Assembly (NCBI RefSeq): GCF_014596445.1
Contig: NZ_MECL01000204.1
Coordinates: forward strand, 1-64,000
Direction: 5' to 3'
Length of the DNA stretch: 64,000 bases
Origin: Streptomyces sp. CBMA29
GTDB taxonomy: Bacteria > Actinomycetota > Actinomycetes > Streptomycetales > Streptomycetaceae
Numbering within the stretch: position 1 is the stretch's first letter; each line of letters begins with the position of its first letter. A model generated the notes under the pieces. The model saw nothing but the letters and a program-made list of their open reading frames with translations, had not been told where the DNA came from and did not search any database. Position numbers and translations under genes: made by a program. Shown piece by piece: positions 1 to 7,787 of this stretch.

Positions 1-8
1 GGTAGCTG

Positions 9-272
9 ATGCGTAGACCGATGAGGACTCGGACCGGCTTGACCCGACCTACGAAGGTCGCGGGGGCGTCTATCGCTGCTGTCACCTGCGGAAACTTAGC
101 CGGTATACATCCCAGATACAAGCGCGGCTCCTTCTACCCCTTCGCCCCACTGCCCGGCGAGAAGCGGGACAACGCGCTGGAACTCCAGGTCAGAGCCCTG
201 GTCACCAATGACCTCCGGCTGGAGGACGACCTGTCGCGCTGGTTCCCCGTCTGGGGCGCGCCGGGCCTGTGA
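9..272 (+). CDS. doubtful short ORF or gene remnant
   Basis: Not recognised. The last fifty or so codons (from about position 121) have strong G/C third positions and read like a real protein C-terminus ending in FPVWGAPGL. The first thirty-five codons do not, and they include the rare leucine codon TTA at 96-98. A stop lies just upstream at 3-5, so the frame does not continue in from outside the window. It may be the tail of a decayed gene joined to non-coding sequence. If it is a working gene, the TTA codon would make translation dependent on the bldA tRNA. I see no clear ribosome-binding site before the ATG. Confidence 0.25.
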   Translation: MRRPMRTRTGLTRPTKVAGASIAAVTCGNLAGIHPRYKRGSFYPFAPLPGEKRDNALELQVRALVTNDLRLEDDLSRWFPVWGAPGL

Positions 273-348
273 CCGCTCCGTACGCCCGATTTGCGGCGCG
301 CCCGTCCTACGCTGGGTGCTACCCGAACCCTCTGGAAGGCACACACGC

Positions 349-789
349 ATGACGTCTTACGACCCCGCCGCGGTGAAGGTCAGCCCCGAGAAGTGGGTGG
401 CCGACCAGGCCCGCCTCTACGAGGAGTCCAACGGCACCGAGGGCAACGACCTCAACGGCTCGCCCTGCCTGCTCCTCGACTACCAGGGCCGTCGCAGCGG
501 CGCGTGGCTGCGCACCGTACTGATCTACGGCCGGGACGGCGACGACTACCTGATCGTCGCCTCCAAGGGCGGCGCCCCCGAGCACCCCCTGTGGTACCTG
601 AGCGTCCGCGACCACCCCGAGGTCCACCTGCGGGTGCTCGGCGAGCGCTTCGCCGCCCGCGCCGAGACGCTGTCGCCGCAGGACAAGGCCCGGGTGTGGC
701 CGCACCTGCTCGATGTGTACGCGCCGTACGCCGACTACCAGAAGAAGACCGACCGCGACATTCCCGTGGTGCGGCTCCGCCGGATCTGA
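349..789 (+). CDS. nitroreductase-family deazaflavin (F420)-dependent oxidoreductase
   Basis: A 146-residue protein of the Ddn-like family of split-barrel oxidoreductases, which use reduced coenzyme F420 and occur mainly in actinomycetes. Typical features are an N-terminal segment with KWVADQ, a core with SKGGAPEHPLWYLSVRDHPEV that lines the cofactor pocket, and a C-terminal stretch with YADYQKKTDRDIPVVRL. The length is normal for the family. The ATG at 349 was chosen because GGAAGG at 334-339 lies nine bases upstream and the conserved fold begins immediately; the frame is open further upstream but without family similarity. It is a single gene facing the convergent exporter, with a strong hairpin between them. 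The substrate cannot be deduced. Confidence 0.9.
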   Translation: MTSYDPAAVKVSPEKWVADQARLYEESNGTEGNDLNGSPCLLLDYQGRRSGAWLRTVLIYGRDGDDYLIVASKGGAPEHPLWYLSVRDHPEVHLRVLGERFAARAETLSPQDKARVWPHLLDVYAPYADYQKKTDRDIPVVRLRRI

Positions 790-831
790 CGACATGTCGT
801 TCTGACGTTCTGATGGTCTGACGATCCGACG

Positions 832-873
832 ACGGGTAAGGGGCGACCACCTGGGTGGTCGCCCCTTACCCGT
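832..873. terminator. bidirectional terminator hairpin
   Basis: A perfect 19-bp inverted repeat (832-850 and 855-873) with a four-base loop lies between the convergent oxidoreductase (ends 789) and the exporter (ends 892). There is no long T-tract, as is common for Streptomyces terminators. Confidence 0.8.
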
Positions 874-891
874 GCCGTCCGAAGGCTCGGA

Positions 892-2343
892 TCACTGAGC
901 CGCCCTGCGCCGCCCGACGGCGAAGCTCAGGCCCGCAAGCACCAGTTCAAGGCCGAACAGGAACACCAGCCCCATCCGGAAGGCGTGCGGGTAGCCGCCG
1001 GGTGAGCCGTCGCCGACCGCGCCGTAGAAGATGATGCCGATCAGGGCGATGCCGAGCGCGCCGCCGATCTGCTGGGTGGTGGCCACCACGCCGGAGGCCG
1101 AGCCGACGAGCCGGGGCGGGACGGTGGCCAGCGCGTCGTGGGTGAGCGGCGCGATCACCATGCCCATCCCGACGCCGTCCATGATGAGCCCCGGCACCAG
1201 CTCCCACAGGCTGCCGGTGGTGCCGGAGCGGTGCGCCGCCTCCCACAGCAGGCCGAGCCCCGCGGCCATCGCCAGCGCTCCGGCCGGGACCGTACGGCCG
1301 CCGAGCCTGGCCGCGATACGGTGCGCGTTCGTCGAGGTCAGCAGGTAGCCGCCGCCGATCGCCAGGAAGACCGTGCCGGAGTGCAGGGCGTTCAGGCCGC
1401 GGCCCGCCTGGAGGTACAGGGCGAGGATCAGGAAGAACGAGCCCTGCCCGCTCCAGAAGACGAACTGCGCGAGGGAGCCGGGGCCGAAACCGCGCTGCCG
1501 GAACAGGTCCGTGTTCAGCACCGGGTCGCCGCCGCGGCGGCCGAGCCGGTCCTGGTGGCGGACGAAGACGGTGACCAGCACGGCGGAGGCGGCCAGGCAC
1601 AGCCAGGTCCACAGCGGCCAGCCCGCCGCACGCCCCTGGATCAGCGGCAGTACGAGCGCGACGACCGCGGCGGTGGACAGCGCCACGCCGGTGAGGTCCA
1701 GCCGGGGCCGCTGCGGCGCCCTCGACTCGGCCAGGGCGCGCGGCGCCAGCGCCAGGGCGAGCAGCCCGACCGGGAGGTTGATCAGGAAGCAGGCCCGCCA
1801 GCCGAGGCCGAGCACGTCGGCCTTGATCAGCAGACCGCCGATGAGCTGCCCGAAGACCGCGCCGATGCCCATCGTCAGCCCGTACATGCTGAAGGCGCGG
1901 GCCTGCGCCTTGCCGGTGTAGGCGGTCTGGAGGATCGACAGCACCTGCGGGCTCATCAGCGCGGCCGACAGGCCCTGGAGGACCCGCGCGGCCACCAGCG
2001 TCCCGGCGGTGGGGGCGAATCCGCACGCCGCCGAGGTGGCGGTGAACAGCGCGAGCCCGACGGTGAACATCCGCCTGCGGCCGAAGACGTCACCGAGCCG
2101 CCCCGCCGTGATCAGCCCGGTGGCCACGGCCAGGCCGAAGCCCGCGACCACCCACTGGATCGACGCGGTGCCCGCGTGCAGGTCGCTCTGGACGGAGGGG
2201 ATCGCCACATTCACGATGAAGATGTCGAGCGCGATCATGAAGGTCGCGGCCAGCAGGAGCAGCAGGCCGAGGTCTGGCCGCTTGCTGACCGGCGAGCCGT
2301 CGCGGCTCGCGGGCGGGGACGTGGCGGTGGTGGCCGAGGCCAT
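892..2343 (-). CDS. MFS drug exporter, DHA2 (14-helix) family
   Basis: A 483-residue membrane transporter of the drug:H+ antiporter-2 family. The first helix carries LDIFIVNVAIPSVQ, where DHA2 proteins typically have the D(x)3NVALP-type motif. This is followed by WVVAGFGLAVA, the loop motif GRLGDVFGRRRMF after helix 2, and a series of hydrophobic segments consistent with 14 helices. The ATG at 2343 is preceded by AGGAG; reading further upstream gives only Arg/Pro-rich sequence. It lies about 150 bp downstream of the NTF2-like gene on the same strand and may be co-transcribed with it. The probable role is proton-driven export of a toxic compound or secondary metabolite; the substrate is unknown. 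Confidence 0.93.
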   Translation of the reverse strand: MASATTATSPPASRDGSPVSKRPDLGLLLLLAATFMIALDIFIVNVAIPSVQSDLHAGTASIQWVVAGFGLAVATGLITAGRLGDVFGRRRMFTVGLALFTATSAACGFAPTAGTLVAARVLQGLSAALMSPQVLSILQTAYTGKAQARAFSMYGLTMGIGAVFGQLIGGLLIKADVLGLGWRACFLINLPVGLLALALAPRALAESRAPQRPRLDLTGVALSTAAVVALVLPLIQGRAAGWPLWTWLCLAASAVLVTVFVRHQDRLGRRGGDPVLNTDLFRQRGFGPGSLAQFVFWSGQGSFFLILALYLQAGRGLNALHSGTVFLAIGGGYLLTSTNAHRIAARLGGRTVPAGALAMAAGLGLLWEAAHRSGTTGSLWELVPGLIMDGVGMGMVIAPLTHDALATVPPRLVGSASGVVATTQQIGGALGIALIGIIFYGAVGDGSPGGYPHAFRMGLVFLFGLELVLAGLSFAVGRRRAAQ

Positions 2344-2496
2344 GACGGAACTCCTGTCGCAGGGGGACGGATGTCCGGGGCGGTGACGGGGCACGGGTGC
2401 GGCTCGGTGGTGACGGGATGCGGGGTTACGGGGCACGGGGTACGGGGTACGGGTAGGGGCCCTGCGCGGGCCGCACCCGTACCCGTGGCGGGGTGC

Positions 2497-2862
2497 TCAG
2501 GCGCCGGCCGGGACCTTGTCGAGGAACCCCTGGACGCTGTGCACCAGCCCGTCCTCGCCGATCGCGGCCACGTCGAAGCCGACCACCAGCGACTCGCCGC
2601 CTGCCGGGCCCAGCTCCCAGGTGAAGCGGGCGATGTGGTGGTGTGCGTCGACCGGGCCCAGGGCGAAGACGAAGCCGGGGAACTGCGCCTGCACGGCGCT
2701 GACCACCGCGTCGAAGGCGTCCCGCCCGGTGACGTCGGCCAGGGGGTCGGTGTAGCGGCCGTCGGCCGCGAAGACCTCATCGATCAGGCGGCGCCGGGCG
2801 GCCGGGTCGGTCTCGTTCCAGACGGCGAGGTAGCGCTGGACCAGGTACAGGGTGTCGCTCAT
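2497..2862 (-). CDS. SnoaL/NTF2-like protein
   Basis: A 121-residue protein with the cone-shaped NTF2-like fold expected from its sequence: YLVQRYLAVWNETD at the N-terminus, then YTDPLADVTGRDAFDAVV, then alternating strands with DAHHHIARFTWELG. Members of this fold bind or isomerise small polar molecules, and many are uncharacterised. The ATG at 2862 has GGGAGA upstream. It precedes the DHA2 exporter on the same strand, so the two may act on the same compound. No catalytic activity can be assigned from the sequence. Confidence 0.8.
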   Translation of the reverse strand: MSDTLYLVQRYLAVWNETDPAARRRLIDEVFAADGRYTDPLADVTGRDAFDAVVSAVQAQFPGFVFALGPVDAHHHIARFTWELGPAGGESLVVGFDVAAIGEDGLVHSVQGFLDKVPAGA

Positions 2863-3081
2863 GGCTGGTGTCTCCCTACGTTGTCCGGCGCCGGGTGGCG
2901 CCGTGTTCTCGCAGGTCAAGACGGTACGGACGGGACCGCGTCCGCGAATCAGTCATCGTTGGGTACTTGCGCGGCCGGTTGTACGTCACGACCGGTCGCC
3001 CTGACGTACCCGCCGTGCGGGCCGGGGTCCGAACCGGCCTCTCGCGGCGGTCCCGTACGGCTCCGGCCGGTCCCGTGGAGA

Positions 3082-3120
3082 CCTTGAGCGCCGTCCTTGA
3101 GCACCGTCCCTGAGCACCGT
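3082..3120. repeat. three tandem 13-bp repeats
   Basis: Three adjacent 13-bp units, CCTTGAGCGCCGT, CCTTGAGCACCGT and CCCTGAGCACCGT, lie in the 329-bp non-coding gap (2863-3191) between the NTF2-like gene and the HTH regulator. Besides this array and the hairpin at 3146-3186 I see nothing else certain in the gap. Confidence 0.7.
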
Positions 3121-3145
3121 TCGCCGGAGCAGCCCGCACGATCGC

Positions 3146-3186
3146 CCCCGGTGCGCGGTCCGCGTCGGCGGGGCCGCGCACCGGGG
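3146..3186 (-). terminator. hairpin downstream of the HTH regulator
   Basis: A perfect 13-bp inverted repeat (3146-3158 and 3174-3186) with a 15-base loop begins five bases after the stop codon of the HTH gene on the minus strand. It is a probable factor-independent terminator, without a T-tract. Confidence 0.65.
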
Positions 3187-3191
3187 AGGGA

Positions 3192-4808
3192 TCACCTCGT
3201 GGCGTCGAGCCGGACCTTCAGCGCGTCCAGCGTGTCCGCGATGCGCGGGGAGCCGCAGTGCCGGGACAGCCGGGCCGCCTCGCGGCCCAGCGTGCGCGCG
3301 CCCTCCAGGTCACCGGTCAGGGCGCGGGCGGTGGCGGCGCGCGCCGAGTACAGGCAGCGGTCGCGTACGTACGAGGCGTCCTGCATCGCCAGCGCCTGCT
3401 CCAGCAGGGGCCTGGCCTCGTGCGCGTGGCCCAGGTCGAGCAGCGACTGACCGGTCTGCGCGGCCAGTTCGGCCGCGTCGAACCAGTAGAGCCACGACGG
3501 ACCCGACTCCCGCTCCGCCAGGTCCAGTTGGCGTTCCGACTCGGAGACCGCGCGCCGTGAGGCGCCGTCGGCGCCGACCGCGGCGTGCGCCCGGCTCAGC
3601 CTGCTGGCGGCCAGCGCCCGAACGGCCGGGGGAGTGCCGCCCGCCGCCCGTACCCCCGCCTCCGCCGCGGCCACCGCGTCCCGCGGCTGACCCGCGATCA
3701 CCGCGTGCAGCGCGAGGCCGCCCCACAGCGCGACGGCCAGCGAGCGGTCGCCCGCGCTGTGCGCGAGCCGCAGCCCGGTCAGATAGTGCCGCTGCGCCGC
3801 CCCGAGCCGGCCGGTGTCGGTGGCCGCCCAGCCGCCGAGCTGGGCTAGGTCGGCGGCGACCCGCAACAGCCGTGTCCCGTGCGTCCGTTCGTGCTGTCCC
3901 CGGTGCAACAGCCCGCGCACCATGCGCAGATCGGCCTCGACCCGGTGCCGCACGGCCGCGCCGCCGAGCCGGTCGTCCAGCTTGCGCAGCCCCAGCACTC
4001 CGGCTTCGAGCCAGTCGATCACCGGGCCGTCCACGACGGCCGCGGCGACCGCTTTGTCGACGGCGTTGTCGCGGTACGCGGCCGCGGCGCTCGCCTGTCG
4101 CGGCACGCGTCCCGAGCGGGTGCCGGGTACCGGGTCGTCCCACCGCTCGGCCATGGCGGCCGACGCCGGCCCGCGTCCCGCCGCGGCCGAGGATGAACCC
4201 GCCTTCGTATCCACGGCACTTGACGAGCCCATCGAGCCCATCGAGCCCATCGAGTCCGTTGAGCCCAGCGCGCCCGCCGCGCCCGCCGCACCGCCCGCGC
4301 CCGCTGAACCGGCAGCGCCCGCCGTGCTTCCCGCGCCCCCGGTGCCCTCCGCGCCCGCCGCGTCCCAGTCCGCGATGGCGTCGAGCAGCGCCTGCTCGTC
4401 CGCGATGGGGAAGCCGCGCGGGTCGCTCGCGCCGTTGTCGAGCAGCGCCGTGAGCGCGGTGAAACTGCCCTCGACCGTCCACGGCAGCCCGTCCGGCATG
4501 CCGCCGTGCGCCGGGAGCCAGCGCGGCCAGGGCCGCAACTCCAGTTCCCTGGAAGGGATTCCGAGCGCGCGGGCCAGCGCGCGCTGGCTGTCGGCCTCCG
4601 GCACGACCCCCCAGTGCTCCCAGCGCCAGACCTTCTCCCGGCGGGCCGCCATCGGCACCCCGAGGATCCGCGCGTTGTCGGCTATGACCCGTGCCAGGTC
4701 CTGGTAGCTCCACCCGTGTCTTCGCCGTACATAGGCGAGCGGGTGGGTGGAGGCTGCCGCACTCTGTCGTTCCCCCGCGTCCGCACCGCTCACGCTCCCG
4801 CCGTCCAT
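3192..4808 (-). CDS. helix-turn-helix regulator with TPR-like C-terminal region
   Basis: A 538-residue protein. Residues about 25-90 form an XRE-type DNA-binding region (YVRRRHGWSYQDLARVI, then KVWRWEHWGVVPEADSQ). Residues 155-205 are a low-complexity Gly/Ala/Ser linker. About 300-538 are helical repeats rich in Ala and Leu that resemble TPR units. This architecture is common in Streptomyces and often marks regulators with a peptide- or protein-sensing repeat domain. ATG 4808 was chosen because homology begins there and an AGGTG lies just upstream. The linker is encoded in part by a 9-bp tandem repeat at 4225-4251. The gene is monocistronic and its targets are unknown. Confidence 0.8.
   Translation of the reverse strand: MDGGSVSGADAGERQSAAASTHPLAYVRRRHGWSYQDLARVIADNARILGVPMAARREKVWRWEHWGVVPEADSQRALARALGIPSRELELRPWPRWLPAHGGMPDGLPWTVEGSFTALTALLDNGASDPRGFPIADEQALLDAIADWDAAGAEGTGGAGSTAGAAGSAGAGGAAGAAGALGSTDSMGSMGSMGSSSAVDTKAGSSSAAAGRGPASAAMAERWDDPVPGTRSGRVPRQASAAAAYRDNAVDKAVAAAVVDGPVIDWLEAGVLGLRKLDDRLGGAAVRHRVEADLRMVRGLLHRGQHERTHGTRLLRVAADLAQLGGWAATDTGRLGAAQRHYLTGLRLAHSAGDRSLAVALWGGLALHAVIAGQPRDAVAAAEAGVRAAGGTPPAVRALAASRLSRAHAAVGADGASRRAVSESERQLDLAERESGPSWLYWFDAAELAAQTGQSLLDLGHAHEARPLLEQALAMQDASYVRDRCLYSARAATARALTGDLEGARTLGREAARLSRHCGSPRIADTLDALKVRLDATR
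4225..4251. repeat. 9-bp tandem repeat inside the HTH regulator gene
   Basis: Three perfect copies of GAGCCCATC, followed by two degenerate copies to about 4269. On the coding (minus) strand they encode repeated Ser-Met-Gly triplets in the linker. Unit number could vary between strains by slippage without shifting the frame. Confidence 0.75.
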
Positions 4809-5044
4809 GTCACCTGGTCCCCCACCGCGCGATGCCGACACACCTTGATCGGCCTCTCGAATATCAGGTGTCCGGCTGATCGCGCAGCCGAACCAGCGCA
4901 TCCATCCCGATCCGTGTCCCAAACCCCCGTCACCCTACGGGACTACAGCGAGACAACAGGTCCGGGCTTGATGCCACCCCGTGCCGACCGGTTGGCTGTG
5001 CGTGATCACATGACGTTACGCACGCCGTGGAGGGCTGCCCGCGG

Positions 5045-6001
5045 ATGACCCCACCGCCGCCACCCTTCCGCTTCTCGCGTGGCAAGGACGACGTGGCTTT
5101 TGACCCGGCTCTCGGTGACGAGGAGCTGGTCGCGGCTCGTGCTGCCCTGGCCCACGGCCGCTGGGCGGAGACCCGTGACCTGCTGAGCCGTACCGGGGAC
5201 AACTGGGACCGCCGAGGGCATCGGCTGGTCGTCCTCGGCGAGGGCAAGAGCGCCGCCGCCTGGGCGGGCGAGTGGCAACTCACCGAACCCGAGAGCGCGG
5301 ACGCCGCCGCGCTGGCCGCGTTCGCCGCCGTCTTCCGCGCGGTCGCGGGCAAGCAGAGCGCCGAGTCGGCGCGCGAACTGTGCCTGCGCGCGGCCCGGAT
5401 GACCCCGCGCGACCCGTCGCCGTGGCTCGCCCTGCTGGTGCTCGCGCGCCGCACCGGCACCGACGACGAGCAGGTGCGGGCCTTCGACCAGGCGCGCGGC
5501 CGGCACCGCGCCCACCACCACGCCCATCACCTGATGACGCAGTGCCTGGCGGAGCGTCAGAAGACCGACGGCGAGGACCCGTTCCACGAGGTGTACGAGT
5601 TCGCCGAGTGGGCCGCGGACGAGGCGGGCCGCGGATCGCCGCTGGCCGTACTGCCGTTGGTCGCGCTGGTGGAGCGCTACCGGGTGCTCGCGTCGGCCGA
5701 CGTACTGCCCGACGTCCCCAACGGCCTCCCGTACTGGGTCAGTCCGCGCGCCCGGCAGAGCGTGCGCATGGCCTTCGACTGGTGGCTCGAATGGCAGGGC
5801 TACGACCACTCGCGGTTGCTGCTCGACCTGAACTACCTTGCGTACGGCAAATTCCACGCGGGCGACACGGTGGAAGCCGCCGCACTGTTCAACCGGATCG
5901 GGTCGGAGGCGACACGCACCCCGTGGTCGTATCCGGACCGCGACCCGAAGAAGGCGTTCCGCACGGCGCGCAACTACGCGCTCGGCTTCGGTTCCGCCTA
6001 G
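5045..6001 (+). CDS. conserved hypothetical protein, TPR-like helical
   Basis: A 318-residue soluble protein that I do not recognise as a named family. It is Ala/Leu/Arg-rich and predicted to be helical, with features resembling solenoid repeats (ARAALAHGRWAETRDLL; then SARELCLRAARMTPRDPSPWLALL). It also has an Asp/Trp-rich C-terminal part with MAFDWWLEWQGYDHSR. There is no signal peptide or membrane segment. ATG 5045 is preceded by GGAGGG at a spacing of about ten bases. It lies 117 bp upstream of the APC permease on the same strand, which may or may not mean joint transcription. Such proteins in Streptomyces are often stress- or development-linked, but nothing here shows that. Confidence 0.75.
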   Translation: MTPPPPPFRFSRGKDDVAFDPALGDEELVAARAALAHGRWAETRDLLSRTGDNWDRRGHRLVVLGEGKSAAAWAGEWQLTEPESADAAALAAFAAVFRAVAGKQSAESARELCLRAARMTPRDPSPWLALLVLARRTGTDDEQVRAFDQARGRHRAHHHAHHLMTQCLAERQKTDGEDPFHEVYEFAEWAADEAGRGSPLAVLPLVALVERYRVLASADVLPDVPNGLPYWVSPRARQSVRMAFDWWLEWQGYDHSRLLLDLNYLAYGKFHAGDTVEAAALFNRIGSEATRTPWSYPDRDPKKAFRTARNYALGFGSA

Positions 6002-6118
6002 GCCCCCACGGTCGTACTCACCCAGCAGGAAACGCAGTTGGAACCACGCACGAAGAACCATGCTCGAAGACCGATCCCGTAAGACCCGAACCACGGACCA
6101 CCGGAAGGACACCGCAGC

Positions 6119-7657
6119 ATGCTGACGGGCAGTACAAGCGAGATCAGCACGTTCAAGGGCGAGCAACGCGCACTGCGCGCGGACCGGATCGGCGCACCGG
6201 CCCTCCTGCTCTCGGTCCTCGCCGCGACCGCGCCCCTGATGGTGGTGGCCGGGGTGGTGCCGACCACCTTCGCCACCATGGGCGTCGTCGGGGTGCCGCT
6301 GCTGTTCGTCATCGTCGGCCTCGTGCTGATCCTCTTCAGCTTCGGCTACGCCGAGATGAGCCGCCATGTGCACAACGCGGGCGCGCTGTACGCGTACATC
6401 TCCAGGGGCCTGGGCGGCACCATGGGCGCCTGCGCCTCGTACGTCGCCCTGTTCGCGTACAGCATCATGCAGGTCGGTCTCTACGGGATCTTCGGCTACG
6501 AGATCTCCAGCCAGATCGCCCAGCACTGGAACCACAACGTGGCCTGGTGGATCCCGGCGCTCGGCGGAGTCGCGATCACCGCGATCTTCGGCGCGCTGAA
6601 GATCGACCTGAACGCGAAGACGCTCGGTGTGCTGCTGCTGGTCGAGACGCTGCTGACCATCGTCTTCGACATCAGCTTCCTGTCCGACCCCGGCCCGCAG
6701 GGTGTCTCGGTGCACGCCTTCGACCCCGGCACGCTCAGCGGCGCGGGTCTGGGCACCGCCCTGTGCTTCACCATCGCCGGCTTCGTCGGCTTCGAACAGG
6801 CCCCGGTCTACGCCGAGGAGACCAGCGACGCCCAACGCGTCGTGTCCAAGGTGATGTTCATCGCGATCGGCTTCGCCACCCTCTTCTTCGCCTTCAGCGC
6901 CTGGGCGATCACCGTCGGCACCGGCCCCGACCACGTCGTGGCCGCCGCTCAGGAGCAGGGCCCGAACCTGATCTTCTCGCTGAACCAGGCCCGGCTGGGC
7001 ACCGCGTTCACCGACACCCTGAACATCTTCTTCATCACCGGCATCTTCGCCTCGATGCTGAGCTTCCACAACGTGGTCGCCCGCTACGCGTTCGCGATGG
7101 GCCGCGACGGTCTGCTGCCCTCGGCGGTGGGCCGCACCTCGAAGTCCAGCGGCGCCCCCGCCGTCGGCTCCTTCCTCCAGTCGATCGTCGCGCTGGCCGT
7201 CGTCGTGGCCTTCGCCGCCACCGACAACGGGAAGTTCGACCCGAAGTTCGGCCCGGACCCGACGGCTCCCGTGCTGCGCATGTTCACTTGGGCGGGCAAC
7301 GTCGGCGCGCTCGGCATCGTGCTGCTGATGGCCACCGCGGCCATCGCCGTCATCGCCTTCTTCGTCAAGCGCGGCGCCGCCGGTGTGCAGGCATGGCGGC
7401 TGGTCACCTCGGCCGTCGCCGCTCTCGGACTGCTGACCATCGCCGTCTACTCGGTGAAGGACTTCTCGGTGCTGCTCGGCGCCAACCCCGGCCACGGGCT
7501 GCGCTGGCTGCTGCCCGGCATCATCGCTCTGGCCGCCGCCATCGGACTGGTCTACGGTCTGATACTGCGCGCCAAGCGGCCCGAGGTGCATGCCAGGATC
7601 GGCCAGGGCAACGAGGCGTTCCAACTGGAGAAGGCCGCCGCGCAAGCGTCCTCCTGA
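6119..7657 (+). CDS. APC-family amino acid/amine permease
   Basis: A 512-residue integral membrane protein of the amino acid-polyamine-organocation superfamily. About twelve hydrophobic segments are visible, starting with a first helix containing LLLSVLAATAPLMVVAGVVP. The loop FGYAEMSRHVHNAGALYAYI and the segment GFEQAPVYAEETSDAQRVV match conserved APC motifs. GGAAGG precedes the ATG. It is separated from the downstream amine oxidase gene by 130 bp holding a terminator-like hairpin, yet the pairing suggests the permease imports the amine that the oxidase deaminates. The exact substrate cannot be read from sequence. Confidence 0.9.
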   Translation: MLTGSTSEISTFKGEQRALRADRIGAPALLLSVLAATAPLMVVAGVVPTTFATMGVVGVPLLFVIVGLVLILFSFGYAEMSRHVHNAGALYAYISRGLGGTMGACASYVALFAYSIMQVGLYGIFGYEISSQIAQHWNHNVAWWIPALGGVAITAIFGALKIDLNAKTLGVLLLVETLLTIVFDISFLSDPGPQGVSVHAFDPGTLSGAGLGTALCFTIAGFVGFEQAPVYAEETSDAQRVVSKVMFIAIGFATLFFAFSAWAITVGTGPDHVVAAAQEQGPNLIFSLNQARLGTAFTDTLNIFFITGIFASMLSFHNVVARYAFAMGRDGLLPSAVGRTSKSSGAPAVGSFLQSIVALAVVVAFAATDNGKFDPKFGPDPTAPVLRMFTWAGNVGALGIVLLMATAAIAVIAFFVKRGAAGVQAWRLVTSAVAALGLLTIAVYSVKDFSVLLGANPGHGLRWLLPGIIALAAAIGLVYGLILRAKRPEVHARIGQGNEAFQLEKAAAQASS

Positions 7658-7681
7658 CCATCTCGCCAGGTCTCACCGCGA

Positions 7682-7725
7682 CGGCCCGCCACACCCCACA
7701 GGGTGCGGCGGGCCGCCCGTTTTTT
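7682..7725 (+). terminator. intrinsic terminator after the permease gene
   Basis: Stem of 14 pairs with one A/C mismatch (7682-7696 with 7701-7715), a four-base CACA loop, then a run of six T at 7720-7725. This is a textbook rho-independent signal, unusual for this GC-rich genome, and would at least partly uncouple the permease and oxidase genes. Confidence 0.8.
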
Positions 7726-7787
7726 CCGGAGCCATGTCCCGAACTCCCCTTCCCCGCACCGTTCCTGTTTTGCCGTCAGGAGGCCCC

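Noticed and set aside
12..348. A tRNA or attachment site at the window start.
   Set aside because: No cloverleaf or repeated end sequence can be found; only a weak reading frame is present.
892..2862. DHA2 exporter plus SnoaL-like protein as the edge of an antibiotic gene cluster.
   Set aside because: No polyketide, peptide or terpene synthase, tailoring set or pathway regulator follows on either side within the window.
1138..3087. Long open frame opposite the exporter and NTF2-like genes.
   Set aside because: It is antisense to two clear genes, rich in Arg, Gly and Glu, and without domain similarity. It is a by-product of high G+C codon use.
3082..3120. Short tandem repeats as a possible CRISPR remnant.
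   Set aside because: Units are 13 bp and directly adjacent with no spacers, and there are no cas genes. It is a simple tandem repeat.
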